Assembly (NCBI RefSeq): GCF_000377665.1
Contig: NZ_KB898657.1
Span: 1 to 57,207, forward strand
Direction: 5' to 3'
DNA from: Vreelandella zhanjiangensis DSM 21076
GTDB taxonomy: Bacteria; Pseudomonadota; Gammaproteobacteria; Pseudomonadales; Halomonadaceae
DNA length: 57,207 nucleotides
Part shown: positions 6,796 through 17,674 of the stretch, piece by piece
Layout: the number at the start of each line of letters is the position of its first letter
Numbering within the stretch: position 1 is the first letter of the stretch
Notes under the pieces: model-generated
What the model saw: only the letters and a program-made list of their open reading frames with translations
Told to the model about the DNA's origin: nothing
The model's database searches: none
Made by a program: the position numbers and the translations under genes

Positions 6796-7809
6796 CTAAA
6801 GCATTACCTTCACGGCCGGGTCTTCCCCTTTGGGCAGCGTCTCGCCCATCCAGAGGTGGTGCAAGCGAGTTTTCAGGATATCGCCAGGGCCTGAGATGAA
6901 TTTTGGCTGGCCAAAGTGGGTCATCACCTCGTGCTGGCGTTCCAGGGCTTTGCGGTCCTGAGCAACGACTGGGGCCAGAAACAGACGAATGGCAGCCTGT
7001 TTGAGCCAGCCAGGCGCCATTCCGTTAGGCGTTGAAAAACAGGCAAAGGGCGTAAAGGTGTCCTTGGTTGCCGGCGTAAAAATCGCCGTGACGCAGAGCG
7101 TCAGTTGCGTCTCCCCTTCCCAGCGCGCCTGCACCGTGGTGGGCGGGTAGTAGCGCGAGACGCTGTGCGAGCGGTCGCGCTCGAGAAACCGTGACATCAG
7201 GCCCGTATCAGGCTGGGTCTGCTCAATTTTCATATCTATTCCGTTGCCATGGCTGGTAACAATGAGTTCCACGGGCAAACGCTTATCACGGCGACGGATA
7301 AAGCCGTGATGCAGGTGATTGGTATGGAAGGGGTCCATCACGTTTTCGATGGCATCGAAGGCGCGCCCCCGCCAAGTGCCCTGCTGCCACCAGAAGTGAT
7401 CCAGCGCCGGATTGCCTAGATCCGGTGGGAATGCTGGTTCAGCGGGCGCGGCATCCGAGAGCGCGACAAAAATCCCTCCATGACGCTCCAGTACCCACAG
7501 TGGCGTTGCCGCCAGGCGCACATCGCAGGCGGTTTCGACCTGGCATCCCGGCACCTCGGCGCAACGTCCATCGCGAGCAAAGCGCCAGCCGTGATAAGGG
7601 CATTCCAGTGTGCCATTCATCACACGCCCTTCGGATAGCGGGTAGTTGCGATGAGGGCAGCGGTCCACTAACGCCCCAACGCCCTCGTCAGTCCGAAAAA
7701 GAGCGATGGGCGTATCGCAACACATTACCTTGCGCGCTTTTCCGCGCGGCATATCACGAGACAAGGCTACCAGATGCCACGCATCCAGCACCGCTTGGGG
7801 AAAGCTCAT
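6796..7809 (-). CDS. Rieske-type aromatic-ring-hydroxylating oxygenase, last gene of the six-gene operon
   Basis: The N-terminal Rieske domain binds a [2Fe-2S] cluster through C51 and H53 (RCPHRN) and C70 and H73 (CPYHGW). The C-terminal catalytic domain has the mononuclear-iron motif ENVMDPFHTNHLH (155-167). Such enzymes oxygenate or demethylate substrates using electrons from a separate reductase; none is encoded beside it. The start is ATG at 7807-7809, overlapping the ATP-grasp stop as TGATG, with GAGGAG eight bases upstream. A start at 7833 is possible but less likely. With 337 residues it is short for a dioxygenase alpha subunit and closer to Rieske monooxygenases. Its substrate is presumably the product of the upstream operon genes. 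Confidence 0.88.
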   Translation of the reverse strand: MSFPQAVLDAWHLVALSRDMPRGKARKVMCCDTPIALFRTDEGVGALVDRCPHRNYPLSEGRVMNGTLECPYHGWRFARDGRCAEVPGCQVETACDVRLAATPLWVLERHGGIFVALSDAAPAEPAFPPDLGNPALDHFWWQQGTWRGRAFDAIENVMDPFHTNHLHHGFIRRRDKRLPVELIVTSHGNGIDMKIEQTQPDTGLMSRFLERDRSHSVSRYYPPTTVQARWEGETQLTLCVTAIFTPATKDTFTPFACFSTPNGMAPGWLKQAAIRLFLAPVVAQDRKALERQHEVMTHFGQPKFISGPGDILKTRLHHLWMGETLPKGEDPAVKVML

Positions 7810-8969
7810 CAGGGCAGCTCCTCGCCGTTCCATTCCAGATCATGAGTGGTGGCGGCGTTGGTAGAGTGTTGGTGAAGAAGGCCGTTAAGCGCAAAGCCTG
7901 CCGCGTCGGCCAGGGCACCGACCAGTACCCAGCGGTCACCTGGGGAAGAGACCGCATCCCGGCCTGCCCGCAGGCAGCGCCACCAACGGGCCAAACGGGC
8001 ATGGCGGAGCGCCGTAGGCAAGCCCAACAGCCACATGGCCGCGCCCAGGTAGCGTATGGTGGGCGGCGTATCGGGGGCCGGTATACCATCGCCCATCGCC
8101 CGGGCAAGGTGCCCTGCGCCGCCAAGCAGGTGTACACCGCTGGTTGCCCGCGGGTTGCATTCAAGTAGAAAAGGCGTCTCATTGACATCAAAGATGGCAT
8201 CGCAGGCGAACTGACCATGCAGCCTGGCGCTGGCCGCCAACTGGATGGCCAGCGTGCGAAGCTTGGCATGGCGCGATGCGTCTAGCGGCTCAAACGCATA
8301 GCTGGCGCCGCCCGCCATTCGCCAGCGCGAGCAGTAAGCACTGAACGCGGTGAGTTGGCCATGATGGGCAACGGCGTAAAAGCAGGCCTCTTCGCCATAG
8401 ATATACGCCTGAGCCATCCAGGGCTGTGCGGGGTCCAGGCGCAACTGGGCAAAGCGAGCCGCCTTCGGGGCGATCAACGCTCGATCACCAAAGCGGCTAA
8501 AGCGTGGTTTAAACACCCATTCGTGGCAGGTCGTGCGATACGTCGCGAGCTGGTCGGCGCTCTCTATGGGCTGGCTTTCGGGCACCGGCAACCCCGCTTT
8601 CTGGCAATGGCGTGCGAAGCAGAGCTTGTCGTGAAGCGTGCGTAATGTCTCGAGCGAAGGCGCCATTAGCCTACCGCCCAGCCAGGCATGCAGGCTGGGC
8701 GCCGCTAAATGGAACACCTCTTCGCAAGTGGGTACCACCAGCTCGATACAGTACTCCTCGACCAGCGCCCTCACCCACTGACGAAACGCACCGCCCTGCT
8801 GCCGAGGCGCGGGATGACGATGCAGCCGGACGGGCAGCGTCGAACAGCGTGCCATTCGCGCGGCGGCGCTGTCCGCCAGGTGCACCTCCCAGCCAGCAGC
8901 GGAAAAATCACGAGCAAGCTCAAGCGCCGCCACCGAGCGCGCGCCGGTAATCAATACCCGCCTAGCCAT
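7809..8969 (-). CDS. ATP-grasp domain protein
   Basis: A 386-residue protein with the carbamoyl-phosphate-synthase-like layout: an N-terminal nucleotide-binding-type region starting RVLITGARSVAALELAR, a central ATP-grasp lid (FKPRFSRFGDRALI, about 153-166), and the metal-binding strand FLLECNPRATSG with E270 and N272. ATP-grasp enzymes join a carboxylate to an amine or thiol through an acyl-phosphate. About 100 residues of unknown role follow. The gene overlaps the adenylating enzyme by 8 bases and the Rieske gene by one, so it belongs to the same translationally coupled operon. It probably forms an amide or ester on the pathway intermediate; the substrate is unknown. Confidence 0.82.
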   Translation of the reverse strand: MARRVLITGARSVAALELARDFSAAGWEVHLADSAAARMARCSTLPVRLHRHPAPRQQGGAFRQWVRALVEEYCIELVVPTCEEVFHLAAPSLHAWLGGRLMAPSLETLRTLHDKLCFARHCQKAGLPVPESQPIESADQLATYRTTCHEWVFKPRFSRFGDRALIAPKAARFAQLRLDPAQPWMAQAYIYGEEACFYAVAHHGQLTAFSAYCSRWRMAGGASYAFEPLDASRHAKLRTLAIQLAASARLHGQFACDAIFDVNETPFLLECNPRATSGVHLLGGAGHLARAMGDGIPAPDTPPTIRYLGAAMWLLGLPTALRHARLARWWRCLRAGRDAVSSPGDRWVLVGALADAAGFALNGLLHQHSTNAATTHDLEWNGEELP

Positions 8970-10197
8970 GATGGCTAACTACGCGGCGACGTTTGGGGCC
9001 TTGCCAGCCCGTCAGGTCACGCACCACTTCAACCGGCACCGGCAATTGGCACTTGCTGATAAGCGTGGCGCTGGCACGCTCGGCGTCGCGGGCCAGGCAG
9101 TGGGGCGAGAGATGCAACACCACACGCTCAAACCGGGCCTCTGCCTGCCAGAGTGCATCACCCCCCAGTGCACTCTCCATTGCGGCGACTACCTGAGGCG
9201 GCGTTACGGTGCGTTGGGCGAAGCGCCATACGTCGCTCACTCGCCCTTGGGGCGGGTAAATGATGCGCCCGGCAAATCCGCAGGGGCAGGAGGACGCGCC
9301 TAGCTCTATATAGTCATCGCCGCGTACACGCACAATGGGCTGGCTGACCCGGCGCAGATCGGTAATGATCGGCCGATAGCCCGGCGTGCCGGGCACCGGT
9401 TCAAGCTCGATGATCAGCGAATGATCATTGAGATGCAGATGACCATGGGCACACTCGGCACCCAAAAACCCTTCGGTGGCTTGATAGATCGATCGCGGTG
9501 CACACCCCAGCCGCGTGGTGATGGCGCTGCGTTCGGCCTCCCCCAGTGGCTCGCTGCCCACAAACAGATGGCGCAATGTCGGCAGGTTCATGCCCGCCTC
9601 TGCCAGTGCGACAAGTCGGTGAGGCGGCGCGATCAGAATCGTGGGCGCAAACGCCTCCAGTGCGCTGCGCGTCTGCTCGTTTGAGTCATCCAATGGGAAA
9701 TGACCAAAGACGAAGCGCTTGCGCTGTACATCACTGTAGAGAGCGTTGCTGGCGCGGAGATGCAGGGCCAACCGCTGGCGGGCCAGCAGCGCGCGAGCGG
9801 GCAGCAGCCGCGCCAAGCTCTGGCCCAGGTAATCGGCACGCTCTTTAGGAGTGGCCAAAAAGAGCCCGCGGGCAGCGCCGCTGCTGCCGGTCGACCAGCC
9901 GGCTGACAGCGACCCCGTTGCCAGGCCCTGCTCGGCGGCATCCGCCATGGCATGCAGCATTTTCGTGCTCAGGCCAAGACTGTTCCAGGCGCCGTAGTCA
10001 GCGCGCAGAGCGGCTATTTCGGTAATCGGGACCGCTTCCCACGGCCCCCAGGCAACCGCCGCCAGCGCAGGAGTGCGCGCCAGCACCGGCTGTAGCTGCC
10101 TCCATTGGCGAGCGCGCCGCGCCGCCAGCTGGCTAGACGAGAGATGCAGTGCCCGCCGGGTGCGCATCCAGGCGGCAGCCAGTTGGTCAACGCGCAT
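8962..10197 (-). CDS. PaaK/coenzyme F390 synthetase-like adenylate-forming enzyme
   Basis: The product has the P-loop-like motif SAGWSTGSSGAARG (about residues 96-109), the central LFVGSEPLG and the YQATEGFLG A5-type motif. The later C-P-C-G segment (SSCPCGFAGR), seen in PaaK/F390-synthetase relatives, is followed by the GRVSDVW C-terminal hinge. Such enzymes activate a carboxylic acid as an acyl-adenylate, then pass it to CoA, an amine or an internal hydroxyl. ATG at 10195-10197 is preferred over a GTG at 10230, because it has GAGAG upstream and leaves an 11-base overlap with the MBL gene. It is the only adenylating enzyme of the operon, so it may activate the beta-hydroxy acid made upstream. 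Confidence 0.78.
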   Translation of the reverse strand: MRVDQLAAAWMRTRRALHLSSSQLAARRARQWRQLQPVLARTPALAAVAWGPWEAVPITEIAALRADYGAWNSLGLSTKMLHAMADAAEQGLATGSLSAGWSTGSSGAARGLFLATPKERADYLGQSLARLLPARALLARQRLALHLRASNALYSDVQRKRFVFGHFPLDDSNEQTRSALEAFAPTILIAPPHRLVALAEAGMNLPTLRHLFVGSEPLGEAERSAITTRLGCAPRSIYQATEGFLGAECAHGHLHLNDHSLIIELEPVPGTPGYRPIITDLRRVSQPIVRVRGDDYIELGASSCPCGFAGRIIYPPQGRVSDVWRFAQRTVTPPQVVAAMESALGGDALWQAEARFERVVLHLSPHCLARDAERASATLISKCQLPVPVEVVRDLTGWQGPKRRRVVSHHG

Positions 10198-11035
10198 GGG
10201 GCTCTCGAAAGCGTTGCGCACTCTCGGCACAATGCGAGGGCAGAATGGTAAGTTCAGTGTTGTGCTCGGCGGCGGCGCATAGCTTAGCGAGGGTAGCCCG
10301 ATAGCAGCGAGTGTTCCCCAACAGCGCGGTGGTCAGCCGTGGCGGCGGGCGGCGCTCATGAATCGACTTGCCGAGCCAAACGGCATCGGCGGCTAGCAGT
10401 ATGAGCTGATCCTGCGTGGTGCGCAGCGCCAGCCCCCAGTGCCCCACACAGTGCCCAGGCAGCTCGACGGCCAACAGGCTTCCATCGCCAAGAATATCGC
10501 GCCCCTCACTGAAGGGTGCGAAGCCACTGGGCAGCGCGACCGCGGGGGCTTCTTCAAAAAAACGGGCGTTGGCATCAGCGGCCTGAGGCACCAGCGCGGG
10601 AAGCAACCCCTGGCGCACTCGTTTGAAACGCCCGGGCGCGCGCAGCTCGGTCAATCCAGCGCGGGCGCAGTAGATAGGCCGCTCAGCCAAGTGGCGCATG
10701 CCGGCAACGTGGTCGCCGTGAAAGTGCGAAATAATGGTCGCGGTAATATCGCTATCGTTGATGCCATGGGCGGCAAGCCAGGTATGCCAGGCGTGTTCCG
10801 CACCCACCTCAACTGGCGTCGCCCAGCGGTAGAAGCGTTCCGGGAAAGGGGCCGTCGCCTCCACAAATGCAGGGTCGTAGCCGGTATCGAACAGCAACAA
10901 CCCGCGGGTGGGATGTTCAATCACGCCGACTAGCGCGGGAAAATCCACCGGGTTGAAACGCCCGCCGGAGAGCGTTGCGGCTTCGGGGTGGCGGCAAAGG
11001 CCGCGCGCCAGCCACCGAAAGCCAACGCGAATCAT
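10187..11035 (-). CDS. MBL-fold metallo-hydrolase
   Basis: A 282-residue metallo-beta-lactamase-fold hydrolase with the metal motif SHFHGDHV (H104, H106, D108, H109), an upstream aspartate in LLLFDTGYD, and later metal ligands in LPGHCVGHWG and the ADAVW strand. This pattern resembles lactonase or thioester-hydrolase members. The start ATG overlaps the SDR stop by four bases (ATGA), and the 3' end overlaps the adenylating enzyme. In this operon a role in releasing or hydrolysing an acyl intermediate, or as a self-resistance lactonase, is possible but unproven. Confidence 0.86.
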   Translation of the reverse strand: MIRVGFRWLARGLCRHPEAATLSGGRFNPVDFPALVGVIEHPTRGLLLFDTGYDPAFVEATAPFPERFYRWATPVEVGAEHAWHTWLAAHGINDSDITATIISHFHGDHVAGMRHLAERPIYCARAGLTELRAPGRFKRVRQGLLPALVPQAADANARFFEEAPAVALPSGFAPFSEGRDILGDGSLLAVELPGHCVGHWGLALRTTQDQLILLAADAVWLGKSIHERRPPPRLTTALLGNTRCYRATLAKLCAAAEHNTELTILPSHCAESAQRFREPHAR

Positions 11036-12036
11036 GAAGCCTCCTGCAAAGCTAGCTGCTGGGCTTGCGCCAGCAAGGTGGCCATGGCATCAAAGCGGGG
11101 CCGATAGCCCAACAGATGTCGGGCGGGCGCCAGGTCAAAGGTTTGCGAGTAAGCAAGCGTGGCCAGCTTGTAGCGAGTCAACAGCGGTTCGTGTTCGGCG
11201 CGGGTCAGCATTCCCCACTGCTCCTGAAGCACGGCAATCGCACGGGCCAGTCCTACCGGTAATGAAATGAACCGCGGAGATTTACCCAGTACCCTGGCCA
11301 ATCGATACGCCACTTCGTGCACCGTAACGGGCTGGCCACCGGAAATATTGATTGCCTGCCCGGCAAGTTGTGGCGTGCGGGCTTCGGCTTCACAAACTGC
11401 CCATGCCGCATCGCGCAGGTCGGTCAGCTCGATCAGTGCTCGCCCTCCTCTGGGTAGCGGCACTCGCGAGCGCCCGGCCAGTTCGGCAAGTTTGGGGAGA
11501 ATCACGCGATCCCCTGGACCGACCAACGCGCGGGGGCGAATGGTACAACAATGCAGAGCGTCTCGCCGCGACGCCAGTACGAGCCTTTCGGCGGCCAGTT
11601 TGGTGCGCGCGTAGTGATTGAGTGGCGTCTTCGCGGGCTGGCTCTGCTCGTCAATTAGGAGGCGGTCGCGGTAGGCGGCAAAAATCGACGGCGAAGAGAC
11701 TAGCACAAAGCGTGACGCACCGCTTTGCGCCGCAGCGTTAAGTAACTGTTCGGTCATTGTCACGTTGTGACGCTCAAAGGCTTTTTTCGGCCCCCAGCTG
11801 GCTGACAAGGCAGCGGCATGAACGACGCTATCCATGCCTGCCACAAGCTGCGCCAGATCGGTTTGCGGGTGTGTCAAATCCGCCGCGATAAACTCAGCCC
11901 CAAGTGCTGTCAATACCTCGCCTGCGGCGCGTGAGCGTCCGGTCGCGCGAACTTCGTGCCCGCGCAATAGCGCCTCACGGGCCAATGCCATGCCTAGCCC
12001 ACCAGTGGCTCCAGTAATCAAGAGACGCCGACTCAT
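11032..12036 (-). CDS. NAD(P)-dependent epimerase/dehydratase-like SDR (3-beta-HSD/OleD type)
   Basis: An extended short-chain dehydrogenase of 334 residues: TGATGGLG at 8-15 binds the dinucleotide, and Y142-x3-K146 (HYARTK) is the catalytic pair, with VLVSSPS as the preceding serine strand. The pattern RPRALVGPGD and the long C-terminal lid fit the 3-beta-hydroxysteroid dehydrogenase/OleD subgroup, which reduces beta-keto acids made by OleA-like thiolases. It follows the KAS III gene with a 4-base ATGA overlap. That order matches condensation followed by keto reduction. The OleD likeness is inference from fold, length and context. Confidence 0.82.
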   Translation of the reverse strand: MSRRLLITGATGGLGMALAREALLRGHEVRATGRSRAAGEVLTALGAEFIAADLTHPQTDLAQLVAGMDSVVHAAALSASWGPKKAFERHNVTMTEQLLNAAAQSGASRFVLVSSPSIFAAYRDRLLIDEQSQPAKTPLNHYARTKLAAERLVLASRRDALHCCTIRPRALVGPGDRVILPKLAELAGRSRVPLPRGGRALIELTDLRDAAWAVCEAEARTPQLAGQAINISGGQPVTVHEVAYRLARVLGKSPRFISLPVGLARAIAVLQEQWGMLTRAEHEPLLTRYKLATLAYSQTFDLAPARHLLGYRPRFDAMATLLAQAQQLALQEAS

Positions 12037-13028
12037 ACGCGCAGCACCATGGCGCTGGCGCTTATGCCTGCCGCCGTGCCCAGCAGTAAAAGATAATCAC
12101 CCCGCTTGACCGCACCAGTGGTCAGCGCATGCGCAAGCACAGTGGGAATAGAGGCAGCAATCTGGTTGCCGGTGGTGGCAAAGATATTGATCACACGCTC
12201 ACTGCGCGGTGCAAATAGCCGCCGCACATGCTCGACGCCAGGCGCGCTAGCCTGATGGCAGACCACACAGTTCAGCTCGTCGCGGGTGATATTGGCCTGC
12301 TTCAGAGCTTTATCGATGACGCCAGGTAGCGTCTTGGCAGATGCCTTGAAAATTCCGAAGGCATCCATCTTGAAATAAGCACCTGCCTTCAACGCCTCGA
12401 AGCCCTCTTCGAGGCGCAGTCTGGTGCCGCCCGCGCGTAGCTGGGCAAGGCCATGGTGTGCACCATAGGTGGCCGATGCACTTCCATATAACCCCTGCTG
12501 CTGATCGTCGCTTGCTTCGATCGCCAACGCCGCTGCGCCATCGCCAAAAATAGCGCGCGTTTTGGGATCATTGGGGTTTAACCCCGCCGAAGCGATATCG
12601 CTGGCAAACAGCAGTACCCGCTTCCAGCGCCCACAGGCAATGCCCATAGCGGCAATATCCAGCGCCGTTACAAAAGAGAGACAGGTCTGATTGACATCGA
12701 AGCTGGGAACGCCGGAACTGCCCAGGCCAAGATGGTGCTGCACGAGCGCGGCAGTAGAAGGGATGGGCTGCTCCATTACCCCACAGCCGCCGATGATCAC
12801 ATCCGGCCGTTTTTCGCCCCATCCCGCTTGAGACAGTGCTTCACGAGCGGCGATAGCTGCCATGACCGAGGTGGTTTCGTCACCGTTGGCAACGTGGCGA
12901 ACGGCGATACCGAACTGGCGCTCTGTCCAACCGGGCGTAAAGCCCTGCTCCTTATCCAGGTCGAGTGAGGAGAGCCTTCTTTGAGGCCGATAACTGCCCC
13001 AGCCTGCAAGCGCAAAATTACTGATCAT
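12033..13028 (-). CDS. 3-oxoacyl-ACP synthase III (FabH/OleA-like), first gene of the operon
   Basis: A thiolase-fold condensing enzyme of 331 residues with the full Cys-His-Asn triad: C116 in DVNQTCLSF, H258 in CVVCHQAS and N288 in ATTGNQIAASIP. FabH-type enzymes join an acyl-CoA with malonyl-ACP, whereas OleA-type members condense two acyl chains. The sequence is not the housekeeping FabH; it starts ALAGWGSYRPQRRL and sits outside any fab operon. It opens a six-gene run down to 6796 in which every junction overlaps. It is divergent from thiC, with 155 bases to the thiC riboswitch, so the operon promoter should lie there. No acyl-carrier-protein gene is present. Confidence 0.87.
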   Translation of the reverse strand: MISNFALAGWGSYRPQRRLSSLDLDKEQGFTPGWTERQFGIAVRHVANGDETTSVMAAIAAREALSQAGWGEKRPDVIIGGCGVMEQPIPSTAALVQHHLGLGSSGVPSFDVNQTCLSFVTALDIAAMGIACGRWKRVLLFASDIASAGLNPNDPKTRAIFGDGAAALAIEASDDQQQGLYGSASATYGAHHGLAQLRAGGTRLRLEEGFEALKAGAYFKMDAFGIFKASAKTLPGVIDKALKQANITRDELNCVVCHQASAPGVEHVRRLFAPRSERVINIFATTGNQIAASIPTVLAHALTTGAVKRGDYLLLLGTAAGISASAMVLRV

Positions 13029-13183
13029 GGATGCTCATCTATTCACTTCGCTGGCCTACTTTAAACCGGCCTCAGCACTAAATGCGACCATGGACATAAT
13101 AAAATTAGCCGCCACTGGATGGCTTGATTCATTTCCCTGGCTGCATCAAACTGCTTTTAGCGCGGCAGGCTGTCGCGCGTAAC

Positions 13184-15281
<2,098 letters not shown>

Positions 15282-15315
15282 AACAGCGGTGTTATTAACA
15301 ACATAGCGGTTGAAT

Positions 15316-15354
15316 ATGGCTCTTGGGGTTCAAAAACCTCAAGGGCCATTTTTA
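15316..15354 (+). terminator. Intrinsic terminator after thiC
   Basis: ATGGCTCTTGGGG and CCTCAAGGGCCAT form a 13-bp stem with two G-U-type positions around TTCAAAAA, followed by TTTTT. The rest of 15355-15595 shows only AT-rich sequence before the lipoprotein gene. Confidence 0.85.
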
Positions 15355-15595
15355 TGTTTACTTATAACGAGCGTAATAACGACACGCTTTTTAAACCTTA
15401 ACGCCGATCAATATGATTTGATCCCGCGCTTAAGGAATTAGTTAAGTAAGTATTAGAATTACCATTAAGAAATATTTTTATACACTCCACCTAAAGATAA
15501 TTTAGTAACACTCGTGTATGGTTCTCATTTTTATGGGTTTCGTTCGTAATGGCGAACCTAAAATTAAAACCTGTCATACACAAGACGGATTTCAG

Positions 15596-17314
15596 ATGAA
15601 GACCAAACTTTCGATAGCGATTACCCTTGCTTTGATCAGTGCAGGCCTGATCAGCGGCTGCGGCGATAATAACGAGCCAGCAGCAACAGGTTCACAGCAG
15701 GAAGCATCGAAAAACAATGCGGCCCCCATGCTGAAATACATTCCGGCTGATTCGCCCTACTTCATGGCATCGCGTGAAACGCTATCGGAAGAGGATGCCT
15801 TTGCCATTTTTCAGCGCACCCAGCCCACGGGTTCTCTTGATTCCGACCTGGATGAGATGCGCGACACGCTGCCCCAAATACAGGACGATGAAGTCCTATA
15901 TACCCTCACTACGTTACTAATCGCCTTGGGTGAAGAGCTGGTGGGTGTAGAGTCACTTGAAGATATCCACGCCCTGGGGATGAAGATGAGCCCTCAGGCC
16001 GCGTTTTATGGCCTGGGCATCCTGCCGGTCATGCGTTTCGAACTGCAGGATGAAGAAGCTTTCCGCAAGACGTTGCAGCGCGTTCTGACCAAAGCCGATA
16101 TTACTCTGGGCAAAGCAACGACCAATGACACTGAGTACTGGGTGATAACGCTAGAAGGCCCGCTCCAGGTAATCATGGTCATTGATGACCAGCAGCTGCT
16201 CGTATCGGTGGTGCCGCAAGATGCAAGCGATGAGCTACTGGCTCACGTGTTGGGTAAAACGCTACCCGACAGCAACATTGGCGATACCGACGCATTGGTT
16301 AAGCTTGAACAGCGCCACGATTTCACACCTTACGGTGCCGGGCTGCTCTCCTCTTCCCGCCTGTTTGATGAGCTGAGTACCCCCGAGCACCCCGGTACGC
16401 TGGCACTGATGGAAGCGATTGATGAAGAGCCGCTGGATCTGTCTACCTGCCAAGCCGATATCGACCGCCTCACCGGCCGTTTCCCCGGGCTCGCAATGGG
16501 TATGCGTGAGTACAGTACCGATCGCGTGGAGTTAAATTTCATTCTGAAAACCGATGAGGGAATCGTCAGCGACCTGCGTGGCCTGACCACTCAGGTGCCA
16601 GGATTTGGTAGCTCAGAAGGCATGGCCAGCGTTGGGCTGAATATGAACCTGCCGGTGCTGGTTCAGACCATTCAGAAATATGCGCAGGAGTTGCGTGAAA
16701 ACCCCTTCAGCTGTGATGGGCTACAGGACTTGAACAACTCCTGGAGAGATATCAACATGGCGATCAACAATCCGATCACCATGATGATTGGGCCCGCGCT
16801 TTCGGGCTTCAATGTGCGCCTTGATGATCTAAAAATGGTGAATGGCGAGCCTTCCGTTGCCGGCATACTGACCCTTGCTTCGCAAAACCCGATGGCCCTG
16901 CTGTCAACCCTCAGTGCCTTTATGCCTGAGCTTGGAGCCCTTGAACTGGCACCCGGTGGAGAGCCCCAGAAAATAGAGAGCATGATGCTGCCGCCAGAAG
17001 CACCGGCGCTTTATGCCGTCATGTCTGACAATGCTCTTGTATTGGGCGCTGACATCAGCGACCCAGCAGCACTTCAGGCAGGGCTAGAGGCGCCAGCTTC
17101 CGAGCGCAACCTGCTGGCTTATGGGCATCTCACGGGTGAGTTCTATCAATCATTGGCCGATATAATGGAGCAGTCGCCTTCACCGGAGTTGTCGTCATCG
17201 GATATTGAATCGTTTAAACAGTTTGGCGATATTCTGAACAACATGGCGTACTGGGTCGAAGTGGATGACGCAGGCGTGGAGATGAGCTTCTCAGTCGAAC
17301 TCATTGCTCCGTAA
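15596..17314 (+). CDS. Large lipoprotein of unknown function
   Basis: The 572-residue product starts MKTKLSIAITLALISAGLISGCGDN: a basic n-region, a hydrophobic stretch and the lipobox LISGC. It should be lipidated at that cysteine and anchored to a membrane facing the periplasm. ATG at 15596 is chosen over the frame opening at 15518, because only the shorter form begins with the signal peptide. The mature part is acidic, with no domain I recognise; it contains repeated alpha/beta stretches such as LVSVVPQDASDELLAHVLGKT and a long helical C-terminal region. Lone gene, flanked by terminators on both sides. Similar DUF3352-like lipoproteins exist, but I cannot assign it firmly. Confidence 0.8.
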   Translation: MKTKLSIAITLALISAGLISGCGDNNEPAATGSQQEASKNNAAPMLKYIPADSPYFMASRETLSEEDAFAIFQRTQPTGSLDSDLDEMRDTLPQIQDDEVLYTLTTLLIALGEELVGVESLEDIHALGMKMSPQAAFYGLGILPVMRFELQDEEAFRKTLQRVLTKADITLGKATTNDTEYWVITLEGPLQVIMVIDDQQLLVSVVPQDASDELLAHVLGKTLPDSNIGDTDALVKLEQRHDFTPYGAGLLSSSRLFDELSTPEHPGTLALMEAIDEEPLDLSTCQADIDRLTGRFPGLAMGMREYSTDRVELNFILKTDEGIVSDLRGLTTQVPGFGSSEGMASVGLNMNLPVLVQTIQKYAQELRENPFSCDGLQDLNNSWRDINMAINNPITMMIGPALSGFNVRLDDLKMVNGEPSVAGILTLASQNPMALLSTLSAFMPELGALELAPGGEPQKIESMMLPPEAPALYAVMSDNALVLGADISDPAALQAGLEAPASERNLLAYGHLTGEFYQSLADIMEQSPSPELSSSDIESFKQFGDILNNMAYWVEVDDAGVEMSFSVELIAP

Positions 17315-17332
17315 AGCTAGTTCAAAACGCAA

Positions 17333-17353
17333 ACAGGGGCCAAAGGCCCCTGT
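17333..17353. terminator. Short hairpin between convergent genes
   Basis: ACAGGGGCC and GGCCCCTGT pair perfectly around AAA. It lies between the convergent lipoprotein and CsbD-like genes. It lacks a clear T-run, so termination is plausible but not certain. Confidence 0.65.
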
Positions 17354-17382
17354 TGTCGACGTATTACGCTAACACGGTAAGA

Positions 17383-17562
17383 TTATTTTTTCTTGAGGCT
17401 CTCTTTCACCTCACCTTTACCTTTTTGAGCTTCGCCTTTAGCCTGCTGCATTTTACCCTTGGCTTCAGTTTTTTCACTGCCGGTCACTTTACCAGCGGCT
17501 TCTTTAACTTTACCAGCGGCCTTGTTAGCTGCGCCTTTTGCTTTATCGTCTTTTCCACTCAT
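17383..17562 (-). CDS. CsbD-like small stress protein
   Basis: A 59-residue, lysine- and alanine-rich protein with repeats of the type KGAANKAAGKVKEAAGKVTG and KGKMQQAKGEAQKGKGE, characteristic of the CsbD/YjbJ family of abundant, mostly disordered stress proteins. ATG at 17560-17562 is preferred because AGAGG lies upstream; the longer frame to 17619 adds an unrelated leader. Another CsbD gene lies at 51451. Function in the family is unknown beyond induction in stress or stationary phase. Confidence 0.85.
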   Translation of the reverse strand: MSGKDDKAKGAANKAAGKVKEAAGKVTGSEKTEAKGKMQQAKGEAQKGKGEVKESLKKK

Positions 17563-17674
17563 GACATAAACCTCTAATCCGTTAGTAGGGAAATACGCTG
17601 CGTGCGGCGAGACATTCATATGTCTTTAACATCGCAGCTGCATTATCAGAGTAGTCTTTTTAAAAAAAGTTGCC

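Noticed and set aside
7425..8168. 247-aa plus-strand frame opposite the Rieske and ATP-grasp genes
   Set aside because: Low-complexity, proline- and arginine-rich shadow of two well-supported genes in a GC-rich region; no ribosome-binding site and no known family.
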